A DNA stretch of 64,000 bases from positions 310,001 through 374,000 of the forward strand of contig NZ_PQDH01000003.1 of the NCBI RefSeq assembly GCF_002964605.1. The letters are read 5' to 3'. The translations under genes were made by a program, and so were the position numbers. Below the pieces are notes generated by a model that made no database searches, was not told the origin of the DNA, and saw nothing but the letters and a program-made list of their open reading frames with translations. Of the stretch, positions 45,305 to 53,358 are shown piece after piece (within the stretch, counting starts at the first letter, position 1; each line of letters starts with the position of its first letter). This DNA comes from Vallitalea okinawensis (GTDB lineage Bacteria; Bacillota; Clostridia; Lachnospirales; PQDH01).

Positions 45305-45430
45305 ATAATTATTGAGGAATGGACGACCCGAGGAGGGAAGGTTACTGCTATCTTATCGATAGGACCGAACTACCAACCGGTACTGTGTTTCTATCACTCA
45401 ATATTGTTACCTATTCGTAGCATGTATCTA
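45305..45430 (-). promoter_or_regulatory. Possible structured leader of the yjdF-like gene
   Basis: This stretch is clearly more GC-rich than its surroundings and holds several complementary blocks (CTATC with GATAG, ACCG with CGGT, CCC with GGG). Many yjdF genes follow an azaaromatic-binding yjdF riboswitch. I cannot confirm the conserved bases from memory. Confidence 0.3.
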
Positions 45431-45481
45431 TTAACAGTTACAATGATTTAGATAACTTACTAATAATTTCTTCTTACTTCC

Positions 45482-46132
45482 TTACAATACTTTTTTTATC
45501 TTATCAGTAACGCAATCTGCAGCTTCTTCAATGTAGTTCAGTATGTCACTTTCACTAAATAACTTAAGCTCACAAGTAGTCGATTCATTTTTATCAAAAT
45601 CACTATCTAGACCTATTAACAGATCACTTATCTTGCTATGATCAATTTCATTAATAGTTACTGGATCTATTTGCTTTATATCATTTTTAAGCTGGAACTT
45701 ATGTATTAAATAACTATTCAATCTTCCATAATCTTTATAATAGGTACCTCTATTCTCTTCTTTAATACAATAGTTCTCATCAAGCATGTATTTTGAATAA
45801 ATACCTTTTAACCATATTTCATCTGAAATCAAATGTGAGAAATATCCTAGATATACTTCATCTTTTATGTAATTTGAATATTTATTAGCAAACTCTTTAT
45901 AATCCAGTAATCTCTTACTATTAAATTGACTATTTCTAATACGAAAATGAGACATATATTTAGCCTCATTATTTCTTTCATGACAATCTGGAAGCAAGTT
46001 ACCAACACTGAATTTTAGGGCATCGAAATCAAAATTTTGACTTACCTTCTTAGAAATAACTAAATGTATGATTCTTGATGCTACTTTAATCACCTCCCAA
46101 GACTTCTTCTGATTACAAATGAATGGTACCAT
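45482..46132 (-). CDS. Zinc-dependent phospholipase C-like family protein
   Basis: A 216-residue protein resembling the Zn-dependent phospholipase C-like group: ASRIIHLVISKKVSQ near residues 18-32, SVGNLLPDCHE near 43-53, SHFR near 62, and GYFSHLISDEIW near 95-106, where spaced His/Asp residues look like metal ligands. The start at 46132 has AGGTGA upstream; a strong GGGAGGTGAT inside the frame has no good start codon after it. Function unknown. Confidence 0.65.
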   Translation of the reverse strand: MVPFICNQKKSWEVIKVASRIIHLVISKKVSQNFDFDALKFSVGNLLPDCHERNNEAKYMSHFRIRNSQFNSKRLLDYKEFANKYSNYIKDEVYLGYFSHLISDEIWLKGIYSKYMLDENYCIKEENRGTYYKDYGRLNSYLIHKFQLKNDIKQIDPVTINEIDHSKISDLLIGLDSDFDKNESTTCELKLFSESDILNYIEEAADCVTDKIKKVL

Positions 46133-46262
46133 TTCACCTAACTTCCATTATATAGCTTGAATTTACAATAATCAAGTGATATCTATACATGGTATAGCAA
46201 TTATAGAAATCGCATATTCTATAAACTAAGTCATAATAGAATTTACTTTGGGGTGTCCTTTC

Positions 46263-46982
46263 ATGCTTAAATTTTTAGGTGTTGGCTCTTGTTTAAATCC
46301 ACTTTTAGGTAATACTAGTGCTTATATGAGAAAAGGTAGTTCTTTTTTGCTAATAGACTGCGGTAGCTCTGTATTTTCTCAAATAGTTAAAAATAATCTA
46401 TTATCAGGTGTAAAAAAGATTTATATTCTTATAACACATATGCATACAGATCATGTAGGTTCTCTTCCTGACTTGATCTTTTATTGTTGGTATATACTAA
46501 AGCTCCGTCCAGTTATCATTTACCCTGAAACAATTAAAATTCCAGAATTTTTTCAAATAACCGGTGTTAATCAACATGTCTGCGACGCAAGGAGCATCCC
46601 CCTATCGTCACCTTACAATATCAATAGTGACTTTAGTGATTTAAATCTTACCCCTTATCAAACAAAACACAGCAACAACATTGGCTTATGTTGTGGTTAT
46701 CTACTTTCTTATCAGCAACAATCCATTTATTATAGTGGTGATAGTAATAGCATCCCTCCTAGTATAATAGAGGCATTCCTGAAAAGTAATATTCAAATAC
46801 TTTATCAAGATGTTACAGGTTATAAGAGCGGTGAAACAGCTCATCTATATATCGGTAAGTTAGCTGAAATCATTCCATCTGATAAACGAAAGCAAGTTTA
46901 TTGTATGCATTTGGACTCTTTATTAAATGACGACCTCATTAAGCAATATGGTTTTAACAATGCGAAAGAACTTCTTATATAG
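46263..46982 (+). CDS. MBL-fold metallohydrolase (RNase Z-like)
   Basis: A 239-residue metallo-beta-lactamase-fold protein. FLGVGSCLNPLLGNTSAY is the N-terminal strand, THMHTDHVGSLPD (about 61-73) supplies HxHxDH, and YYSGDSNSIPP the later metal Asp. It lacks an obvious tRNA-binding exosite, so it is an RNase Z-like hydrolase of unknown substrate. Start at 46263 is set by GGGGTG; an upstream TTG overlaps that site. Confidence 0.8.
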   Translation: MLKFLGVGSCLNPLLGNTSAYMRKGSSFLLIDCGSSVFSQIVKNNLLSGVKKIYILITHMHTDHVGSLPDLIFYCWYILKLRPVIIYPETIKIPEFFQITGVNQHVCDARSIPLSSPYNINSDFSDLNLTPYQTKHSNNIGLCCGYLLSYQQQSIYYSGDSNSIPPSIIEAFLKSNIQILYQDVTGYKSGETAHLYIGKLAEIIPSDKRKQVYCMHLDSLLNDDLIKQYGFNNAKELLI

Positions 46983-47106
46983 GGGTTCTTTTATAGGTTA
47001 CAAAATTGTCACATACTTTTGTAAAATGTAACCTAAAGCGATGGAAAACTCTTATGCTTTGAAATTATAATGAGGGTAAATAATTATACACATGGAGGAT
47101 ATTTGA

Positions 47107-48861
47107 ATGAGAACGTTAACTTTATTTTTATCTGTATTAACATTTATTTTCTGCACCACCACAACCAGTATATCGACAGCTGCTGAATTGAATGAACAAT
47201 TTCCTGTGAGTCAGTTACACGATGATCTAAAATTTTTAGTTCATACAATCGAAGAAGTTCATCCTAATCCATATGCATACATAGGAAAAGATATGTTTTA
47301 TCGTGAACTCAATGTTGTTCAGTCTAAAATAGACCAGCCAATGAGTGGAATTGAATTCTATAAAACTGTCGCACCTTTGATTAATCTACTTCATGACGGT
47401 CATACTGCCATCGGTTTAACAGATTCTTACTTAGCCTCTATTAACAATAAGCAATTTCCATTAGTTATTGAAGTTAGAGATAACCAAATGACTACCATAG
47501 AAGTTCTTAATGAAAATATCAATATTCCAACGGGCTCAAATATTGTATCCATTAACGGTATTAAGACCACAGATATCCTTAATACTTTAATGGATTACAT
47601 GCCAGGGATGAGAGATGCATATAAAGAAGTTTATCTTGAAGAAGAGTTCTATAACCTTTTAAATTTAGTTTATGGCATGGGCGATGATTATGAAATCACC
47701 TATACTTATAATAATTTCACTTTAACAGAGAATGTTGAAGGTGTTTCAAAGGATATCGTTAAAGCCTATTTTGATCAACTATTAGACTTGGATAATATGC
47801 ACACTTTTAAAATTTTAGAAAATAACACATGTTATTTGGATATTAACAGATTTAGGGATTATGCTTCCTTTCAGCTTTTACTCGAGGAAATGTTTCAAGT
47901 CATCAAAGATAATCAGATAACAAATCTTATTATCGATATTAGGGATAATCCAGGAGGTACTGATCGCCTAGGTAATTTATTAATATCCTATATCTACGAT
48001 CAACCATTCTCACAGGTTAGTAGAATAGATATAAAAGTCTCTGAACAAGTGAATATGCGATATGGTGATATTGGAGACATCATTGTCAAAGAAGGAAGTT
48101 TTACTTATTTGCCTGACATAAGTAATCGATTTAATGGTCATGTATGTGTGCTTACTAATCGAAGAAGTTTCTCTGCATCTAGTATGTTTGCATCAACCAT
48201 AAAAGATTATAATCTAGGTATCCTTATAGGTGAAGAAACAGGTGGCTTAGCCTCCCAATTTGGAAATATTTATTTTTCTAATTTACCTTATACTGATCTT
48301 AATTATTGTGTATCATCCAAATTCTTAACACGCCCAAATGGTAAGGAAATCGTTACAGGTGTTATCCCACACCTTGAACTTATACAGTCTATTGATGATG
48401 AAGTCAACAATAAAGATACTGTTATAGAATTTGCTAAAGAATTTATCATAGAAGATTATGATCAACTGTATGATCCTCAAGATCAAGGTGTTGGAAAGAA
48501 CATTAAGCATATCGAGGAATTTAGTGAAATAACTTATCAATCTCTCATTAATGTAGCAGAAATATACTATACAAGTAATGATAATGGTGATTGTGATACT
48601 TTGTTAGAATTAATCAGCGAAGATAATAAAAAAAATGTTACTGAGGAAATGTTATCAGCATTTGTTGACAGCAGAACGGAGCAGTTATCCGTATATGGAC
48701 AATATAAAGATGTTACAATAACAGAAATTTATGGTATTCAAAAGGATGACAAGATAATTAGTTACACGATAAAAGGTATACTTTCCTACAGTGATAGAGA
48801 CATTCCCTTCGAATTACAGCTTAATGAATTTCAAAAGATTGAGAACGAAAAAATAGATTAA
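47107..48861 (+). CDS. Secreted S41-family peptidase-like protein
   Basis: A 584-residue protein with a cleavable signal (about 1-26, ending STAAE). Family blocks are LLHDGHTAIGL (about 95-105), IIDIRDNPGGTDRLGN (S41 core), NRRSFSASSMFAST (nucleophile Ser) and GEETGGLASQFG. A C-terminal DUF-like domain (about 470-584) has no recognisable match. GGAGG lies upstream. Substrate and role are unknown. Confidence 0.83.
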   Translation: MRTLTLFLSVLTFIFCTTTTSISTAAELNEQFPVSQLHDDLKFLVHTIEEVHPNPYAYIGKDMFYRELNVVQSKIDQPMSGIEFYKTVAPLINLLHDGHTAIGLTDSYLASINNKQFPLVIEVRDNQMTTIEVLNENINIPTGSNIVSINGIKTTDILNTLMDYMPGMRDAYKEVYLEEEFYNLLNLVYGMGDDYEITYTYNNFTLTENVEGVSKDIVKAYFDQLLDLDNMHTFKILENNTCYLDINRFRDYASFQLLLEEMFQVIKDNQITNLIIDIRDNPGGTDRLGNLLISYIYDQPFSQVSRIDIKVSEQVNMRYGDIGDIIVKEGSFTYLPDISNRFNGHVCVLTNRRSFSASSMFASTIKDYNLGILIGEETGGLASQFGNIYFSNLPYTDLNYCVSSKFLTRPNGKEIVTGVIPHLELIQSIDDEVNNKDTVIEFAKEFIIEDYDQLYDPQDQGVGKNIKHIEEFSEITYQSLINVAEIYYTSNDNGDCDTLLELISEDNKKNVTEEMLSAFVDSRTEQLSVYGQYKDVTITEIYGIQKDDKIISYTIKGILSYSDRDIPFELQLNEFQKIENEKID

Positions 48862-48899
48862 CCAATATATTTCCAATTGATTTTTTAAATTGCATCTAC

Positions 48900-48905
48900 T
48901 AAAAT
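48900..48905 (+). promoter_or_regulatory. Candidate promoter of nupC
   Basis: TTGATT at 48877-48882, 17 bases, TAAAAT at 48900-48905 on the plus strand. The spacing is ideal, the hexamers each differ by one base from consensus. Confidence 0.5.
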
Positions 48906-48966
48906 AGTACGAGTGTGTGTATGAGGAAAGGCTTATACATATGATTGACTAGAAAGGGATGACATC

Positions 48967-50187
48967 ATGGAGAAAATTATAAGTTTATTTGGACTATTAG
49001 TAATGATCTTAATTGCTTATTTAATATCAGATAACAAGAAAAAAATCAATTGGAAATTAGTTATCACTGGTGTAGCCATGCAAATTGTTTTCGGCCTCTT
49101 GATTTTAAAATGGCAACCAGGACAAGCAGCCTTCGAAGTATTGAATGACTTAGTAACTCAACTTCTGAACTTCACAAAAGAAGGTACTGCCTTTTTATTT
49201 GGTGATTTATTGAACACAGAAAGTTTTGGGTTCATATTTGCATTGCAAATTTTACCGACTATCATATTTTTCTCAGCACTTATGGCTGTCTTATACCATC
49301 TAGGTATTATGGAAAAAATTATAGTTGTTTTAGCCAAGGTTATGTCAAAATTATTAGGTACTAGTGGTGCTGAATCATTATCAGCTGCTGCAAATATTTT
49401 TGTTGGTCAAACGGAAGCTCCACTTGTTATAAAACCTTTTATCAAATCTATGACAAAATCAGAACTATTAACTGTTATGACAGGTGGAATGGCTACAGTA
49501 GCTGGTGGTGTTATGGCTGGTTATGTGACAATGGGTGTTGAAGCTGGACACTTAATAGCCGCGAGTATTATGTCAGCGCCTGCAAGTTTAATCATTTCAA
49601 AGATTATGGTACCCGAAGTAGAAACTCCTGTTACAAAAGGAAAAGTAAATATTAAGATGGATGAACTAGATGCTAATGTTATCGATGCTGCTGCAAGAGG
49701 AACAAGTGAAGGTTTAAAACTTGCTCTTAACGTTGGTGCTATGTTATTATCTTTCATTGCCATTGTTGCCTTAGTTAATGCCCTTATAGGCTGGGTAGGT
49801 ACTCTAATTGGTATGGACTTTTTAAGTCTTGAATGGATTCTTGGTCGTTTATTTTCACCATTAGCTTATGTCATGGGTGTCCCTCTTGGCGATGCTGTAG
49901 AAGCTGGAAACTTATTAGGCCAAAAAGTTGTTATTAACGAATTTTTTGCCTACGCAAGTTTAGGTGAGCTCATTAAGAATAATGCTTTAGAACCAAGAAC
50001 AATTACTATTTTAACCTATGCTTTATGTGGTTTTGCTAATTTCAGTTCTATTGGTATTCAGGTAGGTGGAATCGGTTCCTTAGCTCCTGAGAGAAGATCT
50101 GATATTGCTAAACTAGGCATCAGATCCTTAATAGGCGGATCTCTGGCTGCCTTCATGACAGCAACTGTTGCTGGTATCTTAATATAA
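48967..50187 (+). CDS. nupC: Concentrative nucleoside transporter (NupC family)
   Basis: A 406-residue membrane protein of the CNT family: N-terminal helices (about 5-45), NupC core with GQTEAPLVIKPFI (nucleoside-site motif, about 146-158), gate domain, and CNT C-terminal GFANFSSIGIQVGGIGSLAP. It takes up nucleosides with H+ or Na+. AAAGGGA precedes the ATG. It converges on the metabolosome operon across a shared terminator, so it is not part of that operon. Nucleoside uptake supplies ribose, matching the ribose operon at the other end only loosely. Confidence 0.92.
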   Translation: MEKIISLFGLLVMILIAYLISDNKKKINWKLVITGVAMQIVFGLLILKWQPGQAAFEVLNDLVTQLLNFTKEGTAFLFGDLLNTESFGFIFALQILPTIIFFSALMAVLYHLGIMEKIIVVLAKVMSKLLGTSGAESLSAAANIFVGQTEAPLVIKPFIKSMTKSELLTVMTGGMATVAGGVMAGYVTMGVEAGHLIAASIMSAPASLIISKIMVPEVETPVTKGKVNIKMDELDANVIDAAARGTSEGLKLALNVGAMLLSFIAIVALVNALIGWVGTLIGMDFLSLEWILGRLFSPLAYVMGVPLGDAVEAGNLLGQKVVINEFFAYASLGELIKNNALEPRTITILTYALCGFANFSSIGIQVGGIGSLAPERRSDIAKLGIRSLIGGSLAAFMTATVAGILI

Positions 50188-50226
50188 TATTCAATAAAGC
50201 CAAAGACTCCAATCACCATAATAAGT

Positions 50227-50257
50227 AACCCCGAGCTATATTAATTAGCTCGGGGTT
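50227..50257. terminator. Bidirectional terminator between nupC and the metabolosome operon
   Basis: AACCCCGAGCTA and TAGCTCGGGGTT form a 12-bp perfect stem with a 7-base loop. A-rich and T-rich flanks on each side let it end transcripts from both strands. Confidence 0.85.
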
Positions 50258-50274
50258 TATATTGGATATTAGAA

Positions 50275-50826
50275 TTAATCGCAAATAGCATCCCATATTT
50301 TCTTATCAGGGTTTGGTATAAGAGAGAAGTCTATCAGAGTACCATTGTTTTCACAATTCAAGGCTGCAACTTGAATAGATTCTTCAACAGCTGCTATTTC
50401 ACCTGTAAAGATAATGAGCCCTTTTCCACCAAGGTTATTCGCCAATGCTATTTTTACGAGCTTTACTTCAGCTGCTTTAGCTGTCTGATCCGCTGCAAAG
50501 AGTATAGAGGGTACCGCACTGGTTTCAATAATTCCCATAGCATCCACCTTTTCATACGTATACTTTCCATCAAGTGCATCGTAAAGGGTTTCATGAGGAT
50601 TACCCAAAATGAAGGAATCGCGGACATTTGTATCATATAACATTTTACCTTTTTCAATAGCAGCTTTTACTGCTCCAAGTTTACCTTTTACTAGGATGAG
50701 AAATCGACCTGGACACATGGTCTGAGCTAATACCACTTTAATTTCAGCAGTTTTGACCATGGCATCTGACGCTTCTAAGCCTTTAGCTATTGTTTTAAAT
50801 TCGATCATTCCTAAAGCTCTATCCAT
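50275..50826 (-). CDS. pduT: PduT-like tandem-domain shell protein (BMC-T) with Fe-S cysteine
   Basis: A 183-residue protein with two BMC domains in tandem (residues about 3-88 and 96-180). ALGMIEF and AMGIIETSAVPS begin each half. The TMCPGRFLIL loop (Cys38 with the chosen start) is the position of the cysteine that binds a [4Fe-4S] cluster at the trimer axis in characterised PduT, so electron transfer across the shell is plausible. The ATG at 50826 behind GGGGTG is preferred to a GTG inside that site. It is the last gene of the operon. Confidence 0.9.
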   Translation of the reverse strand: MDRALGMIEFKTIAKGLEASDAMVKTAEIKVVLAQTMCPGRFLILVKGKLGAVKAAIEKGKMLYDTNVRDSFILGNPHETLYDALDGKYTYEKVDAMGIIETSAVPSILFAADQTAKAAEVKLVKIALANNLGGKGLIIFTGEIAAVEESIQVAALNCENNGTLIDFSLIPNPDKKIWDAICD

Positions 50827-50852
50827 GACTAACACCCCGAATTATTCTATCT

Positions 50853-51119
50853 CTATTTAATGACAATTTCATTCTCATTATCAATGATTCCAATAATGGC
50901 AGCATCAATAGGAGCATGCTCTTTATAGTGAGCTATACGAGCACTACTTCCCTGTGCCACCATAACGAGATCACTAATACCTGCCCCAACAGTGTCTACT
51001 GCTACCATACGTTGTTGCCCCATTTCCTCAATAGTTTCTACAATTAGAAACTTGCATCCTGTTAAGGTATCATGCTTTCTTGTTGAAACTACTGTTCCTA
51101 TAACTCTTCCAAGAATCAA
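50853..51119 (-). CDS. pduN: Pentameric vertex shell protein (PduN/EutN/CcmL family)
   Basis: An 88-residue BMC-P protein forming the pentamers that cap shell vertices. Conserved items are ILGRVIGTVVSTRKHD at the start, LTGCKFLIVE, and VDTVGAGISDLVMVAQGSSAR in the middle. A GTG start three codons upstream lies inside the GAGGTGAT ribosome site. The TTG at 51119 sits four bases after it and gives the usual M-I-L-G start, so TTG is chosen. Confidence 0.92.
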   Translation of the reverse strand: MILGRVIGTVVSTRKHDTLTGCKFLIVETIEEMGQQRMVAVDTVGAGISDLVMVAQGSSARIAHYKEHAPIDAAIIGIIDNENEIVIK

Positions 51120-51276
51120 GGCTATCACCTCATTTTCTTATAAGAAATTCTGGGCTTCAAGCCCATCTTCTTTAATATCCATGTTATATTTTATCTGCAT
51201 AACTTTCCTTATTCATTTACTTAACATGATAGGTACAGAACCTATATAAGGAGTTCTATAGAGCTATTCTTTAAAT

Positions 51277-51924
51277 TCAATGAATGATTACTACAGGATC
51301 ATTACACTTAATTCCCATTGCATTGGCTTCATCTGTATCCAAATGCATTTCCAATCTAAAGGATTCATGAACTCTAACTTGGACATGAGAGAGAGAGCCT
51401 CCTCTCCCTCCCAGCACTTCTACTTTGACGATTTCATTATCCTCCACTCCAAGTCTTTTGGCATCCTCTGGTGTCATATGTATATGACGTTGAGCTACTA
51501 TACACCCTTCCTTGAGGTTAATAGCCCCCTTTGGTCCTACAACCGTTAAAGGAGCAGAACCACTTATATCACCAGATGGACGAATTGGTGGGTTAACACC
51601 TAATCGAATAGCATCTGTTTTAGAAACCTCAACTTGTGTAGCTGAGCGTATCGGTCCAAGTACACGGACATTTTCAATAGCTCTTAACTTAGTACCTATG
51701 ATGGTCACTAATTCTCTGGAAGCGAACTGTCCCCCCATCAATTCCTTCATAGGTGTTAATTCATGTCCTTCGCCAAATAATCTCTCTAAATCTTCTTTGC
51801 ATAAATGGATATGTCTAGCTGAAACACCGACTGGAATAAGGTTATCGTTGGTATTGCAATCCTTCTCTTGAAGCTGATGCAATACTAATTTTGATATATC
51901 AGCAATTAATTTTTCTTTATCCAT
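51277..51924 (-). CDS. pduL: Phosphate propanoyltransferase PduL
   Basis: Converts propionyl-CoA and phosphate to propionyl-phosphate and recycles CoA inside the shell. A 215-residue protein with an N-terminal helix KLIADISKLVLHQLQEK (residues 4-20) that looks like an encapsulation peptide, then a short linker and two PTAC halves with the Zn-binding SARHIHLCKEDLERL and QRHIHMTPEDAKRLG motifs. The ATG follows a weaker AAAGGTGA. Partner acetate/propionate kinase is not in the window. Confidence 0.93.
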   Translation of the reverse strand: MDKEKLIADISKLVLHQLQEKDCNTNDNLIPVGVSARHIHLCKEDLERLFGEGHELTPMKELMGGQFASRELVTIIGTKLRAIENVRVLGPIRSATQVEVSKTDAIRLGVNPPIRPSGDISGSAPLTVVGPKGAINLKEGCIVAQRHIHMTPEDAKRLGVEDNEIVKVEVLGGRGGSLSHVQVRVHESFRLEMHLDTDEANAMGIKCNDPVVIIH

Positions 51925-51967
51925 TTATTTCACCTTTTCTTATCCAATTATTGATATTAATTTGGAT

Positions 51968-52372
51968 TTATTTAATAGCTGGTAAAATCTTTTCTACATC
52001 TGCATGAGGACGTGGGATTACATGAACTGCTACAACTTCGCCTAAGCGCCCTGCTGTTTGTGCTCCTGTTTCAGTAGCTGCTTTAACAGCTCCAACATCG
52101 CCTCTAACCATAACGCTTACTAAACCTGAACCTATTTTTTCTGTTCCAATTAATTGAACATTTGCAGCTTTCACCATTGCATCTGCTGCTTCAACTGCTG
52201 CTACTAAACCTCTTGTTTCTATCATACCTAATGCTTCCATCTTATGGACCTCCTTGATTGTTTTGCCTTTTTTATTATCTTGATCAATATCAATGACCTT
52301 TACTTTTTTTACATCTTTCGTTTTCTCTTCTACTGCATTTGTAGTATCTTTTACTTCCTTTTTACGAGGCAT
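51968..52372 (-). CDS. BMC-H shell protein with 44-residue basic N-terminal extension (dual start)
   Basis: The 134-residue frame has a lysine-rich, charged extension (residues 1-44) followed by a standard PduA/PduJ/EutM-like BMC domain ([20 protein letters not shown]). There are two good start sites: AAGGTGA 4 bases before 52372, and a perfect AAGGAGGT 7 bases before the in-frame ATG at 52240. The operon thus probably makes a 134-residue and a 90-residue shell subunit from one gene, as PduB/PduB' do. The pore loop KIGSG matches the neighbour at 52674. Confidence 0.85.
   Translation of the reverse strand: MPRKKEVKDTTNAVEEKTKDVKKVKVIDIDQDNKKGKTIKEVHKMEALGMIETRGLVAAVEAADAMVKAANVQLIGTEKIGSGLVSVMVRGDVGAVKAATETGAQTAGRLGEVVAVHVIPRPHADVEKILPAIK
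52238..52255 (-). promoter_or_regulatory. Internal ribosome binding site and start of the short BMC-H form
   Basis: AAGGAGGT at 52248-52255, 7-base spacer, ATG at 52238-52240, in frame within the longer gene. Match to the anti-Shine-Dalgarno sequence is perfect over eight bases. Confidence 0.85.
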
Positions 52373-52383
52373 TTCTTCACCTT

Positions 52384-52662
52384 CTATAATTTACTTTTAC
52401 TTACTTTGATTTGCTTGATTATTTCAGGATGAGGATTAGGAATGACTGCTGTTGCTGCAACTTTTCCAATGGCATTTGAAGCACCTGCTTCTATAGCCAT
52501 CTGTACAGCAGATACTTCACCCTCAATAATAATCGTCACTAACCATCCTCCAAGTTTCTTTTCCCATGTTAAAAATTCAACGTCGCTTGTTTTAGTCATG
52601 GTATCGATTGTACCTATGGCAGGGACTAACCCCCTGATTTCTATAAGTCCTATAGCTTTCAT
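52384..52662 (-). CDS. Divergent BMC-H shell protein
   Basis: A 92-residue single BMC domain, [19 protein letters not shown]. Where other BMC-H proteins here read EKIGSGLVS at the central pore loop, this one reads EKKLGGWLV, putting Trp close to the pore and removing the Ser. It also lacks the usual AxDAMVKA helix sequence, reading IDTMTKTSD. It could be an EutK/PduK-like minor tile that closes or changes the pore. AGGTAGG precedes the ATG. Twelve bases separate it from the upstream BMC gene. Confidence 0.85.
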   Translation of the reverse strand: MKAIGLIEIRGLVPAIGTIDTMTKTSDVEFLTWEKKLGGWLVTIIIEGEVSAVQMAIEAGASNAIGKVAATAVIPNPHPEIIKQIKVSKSKL

Positions 52663-52673
52663 GTATACCTACC

Positions 52674-52949
52674 TTATTTAAGTGTTGGTAAGATTTTTTC
52701 TACGTCTGAGTTTGGTCGTGGGATAACATGAACTGCTACTAATTCTCCTAAACGAGAGGCAGCGGACCCACCAACTTCCGTTGCAGCCTTTACTGCACCA
52801 ACATCACCTCTTACCATGACACTTACAAGACCTGAACCTATTTTTTCTGTTCCAATTAGTTTTACGTCTGCAGCTTTAACCATTGCATCTGCCGCCTCTA
52901 TTGCTGCTACTAACCCTCTAGTTTCAATCATTCCTAATGCTTCATTCAT
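52674..52949 (-). CDS. BMC-H shell protein, PduA/PduJ-like
   Basis: A 91-residue BMC-H with the standard sequence [40 protein letters not shown] and [16 protein letters not shown]. It differs from the domain at 51968-52240 at only a few positions. AAGGAGG lies 8 bases before the ATG at 52949; an ATG further upstream overlaps that site. Likely the main hexameric tile of the shell. Confidence 0.92.
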   Translation of the reverse strand: MNEALGMIETRGLVAAIEAADAMVKAADVKLIGTEKIGSGLVSVMVRGDVGAVKAATEVGGSAASRLGELVAVHVIPRPNSDVEKILPTLK

Positions 52950-52989
52950 CATAAATTCCTCCTTCATTTTTCTTAGATATTAATATCAT

Positions 52990-53298
52990 TTATTTTAAAC
53001 AGTTCAATTCTAAAAATGGTTCGATATTTCCTTCTGGTCGCGCAATGATATGCTTTTGATAGACACCTGTCATTTGCTCTGCCTCTACAATCGCCGCATC
53101 CATTGCAGCTTTTACATCTTCTACGCTTCCCCTAAATTTGATGCATACTAACAGTGGTACAGGAAGTTTATCTGCCCCTAAAGGCTTATTCTTATCAAAT
53201 GCATCAATGGTCACATTACCAGCTTTGCAGCCTGCGTCAGCTGCTTTAAAAGCACATGCAAGACCAAAAACTTCTAATAATCCAATTGCCTGACCCAT
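52990..53298 (-). CDS. BMC-H shell protein with longer loop
   Basis: A 102-residue BMC-H: GQAIGLLEVFGLACAFKAAD, then a longer loop DKNKPLGADKLPVPLLVCIK at about residues 38-57, and the C-terminal AEGQ-like end. The loop inserts several residues near the pore relative to PduA. The ATG at 53298 with AAAGGAG 9 bases upstream is chosen; the TTG 15 codons earlier lacks a ribosome site. First of the shell genes after the ADH. Confidence 0.85.
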   Translation of the reverse strand: MGQAIGLLEVFGLACAFKAADAGCKAGNVTIDAFDKNKPLGADKLPVPLLVCIKFRGSVEDVKAAMDAAIVEAEQMTGVYQKHIIARPEGNIEPFLELNCLK

Positions 53299-53358
53299 CG
53301 GTTCGTGCTCCTTTTGATCATCCATTCTGTATTTGGTATTCAAAATAATCTAAAGCTT

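Noticed and set aside
30566-46132. Integron cassette array
   Set aside because: Gene types fit, but I saw no repeated attC-like sites between genes and no integrase.
46133-46262. Promoter pair between the two divergent genes
   Set aside because: Several AT-rich hexamers fit loosely, none with both a good -35 and 16-18 base spacing.
52244-52432. Plus-strand frame opposite the BMC-H extension
   Set aside because: It is antisense to the Lys-rich extension, has no ribosome site and only low-complexity Phe/Ile/Leu sequence.
52950-52967. Upstream ATG of the BMC-H at 52674
   Set aside because: It overlaps the AAGGAGG that serves the ATG at 52949.
53299-53343. TTG start giving a longer BMC-H protein
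   Set aside because: No ribosome site before it, whereas AAAGGAG lies 9 bases before the ATG at 53298 and the product then starts like other BMC-H tiles.
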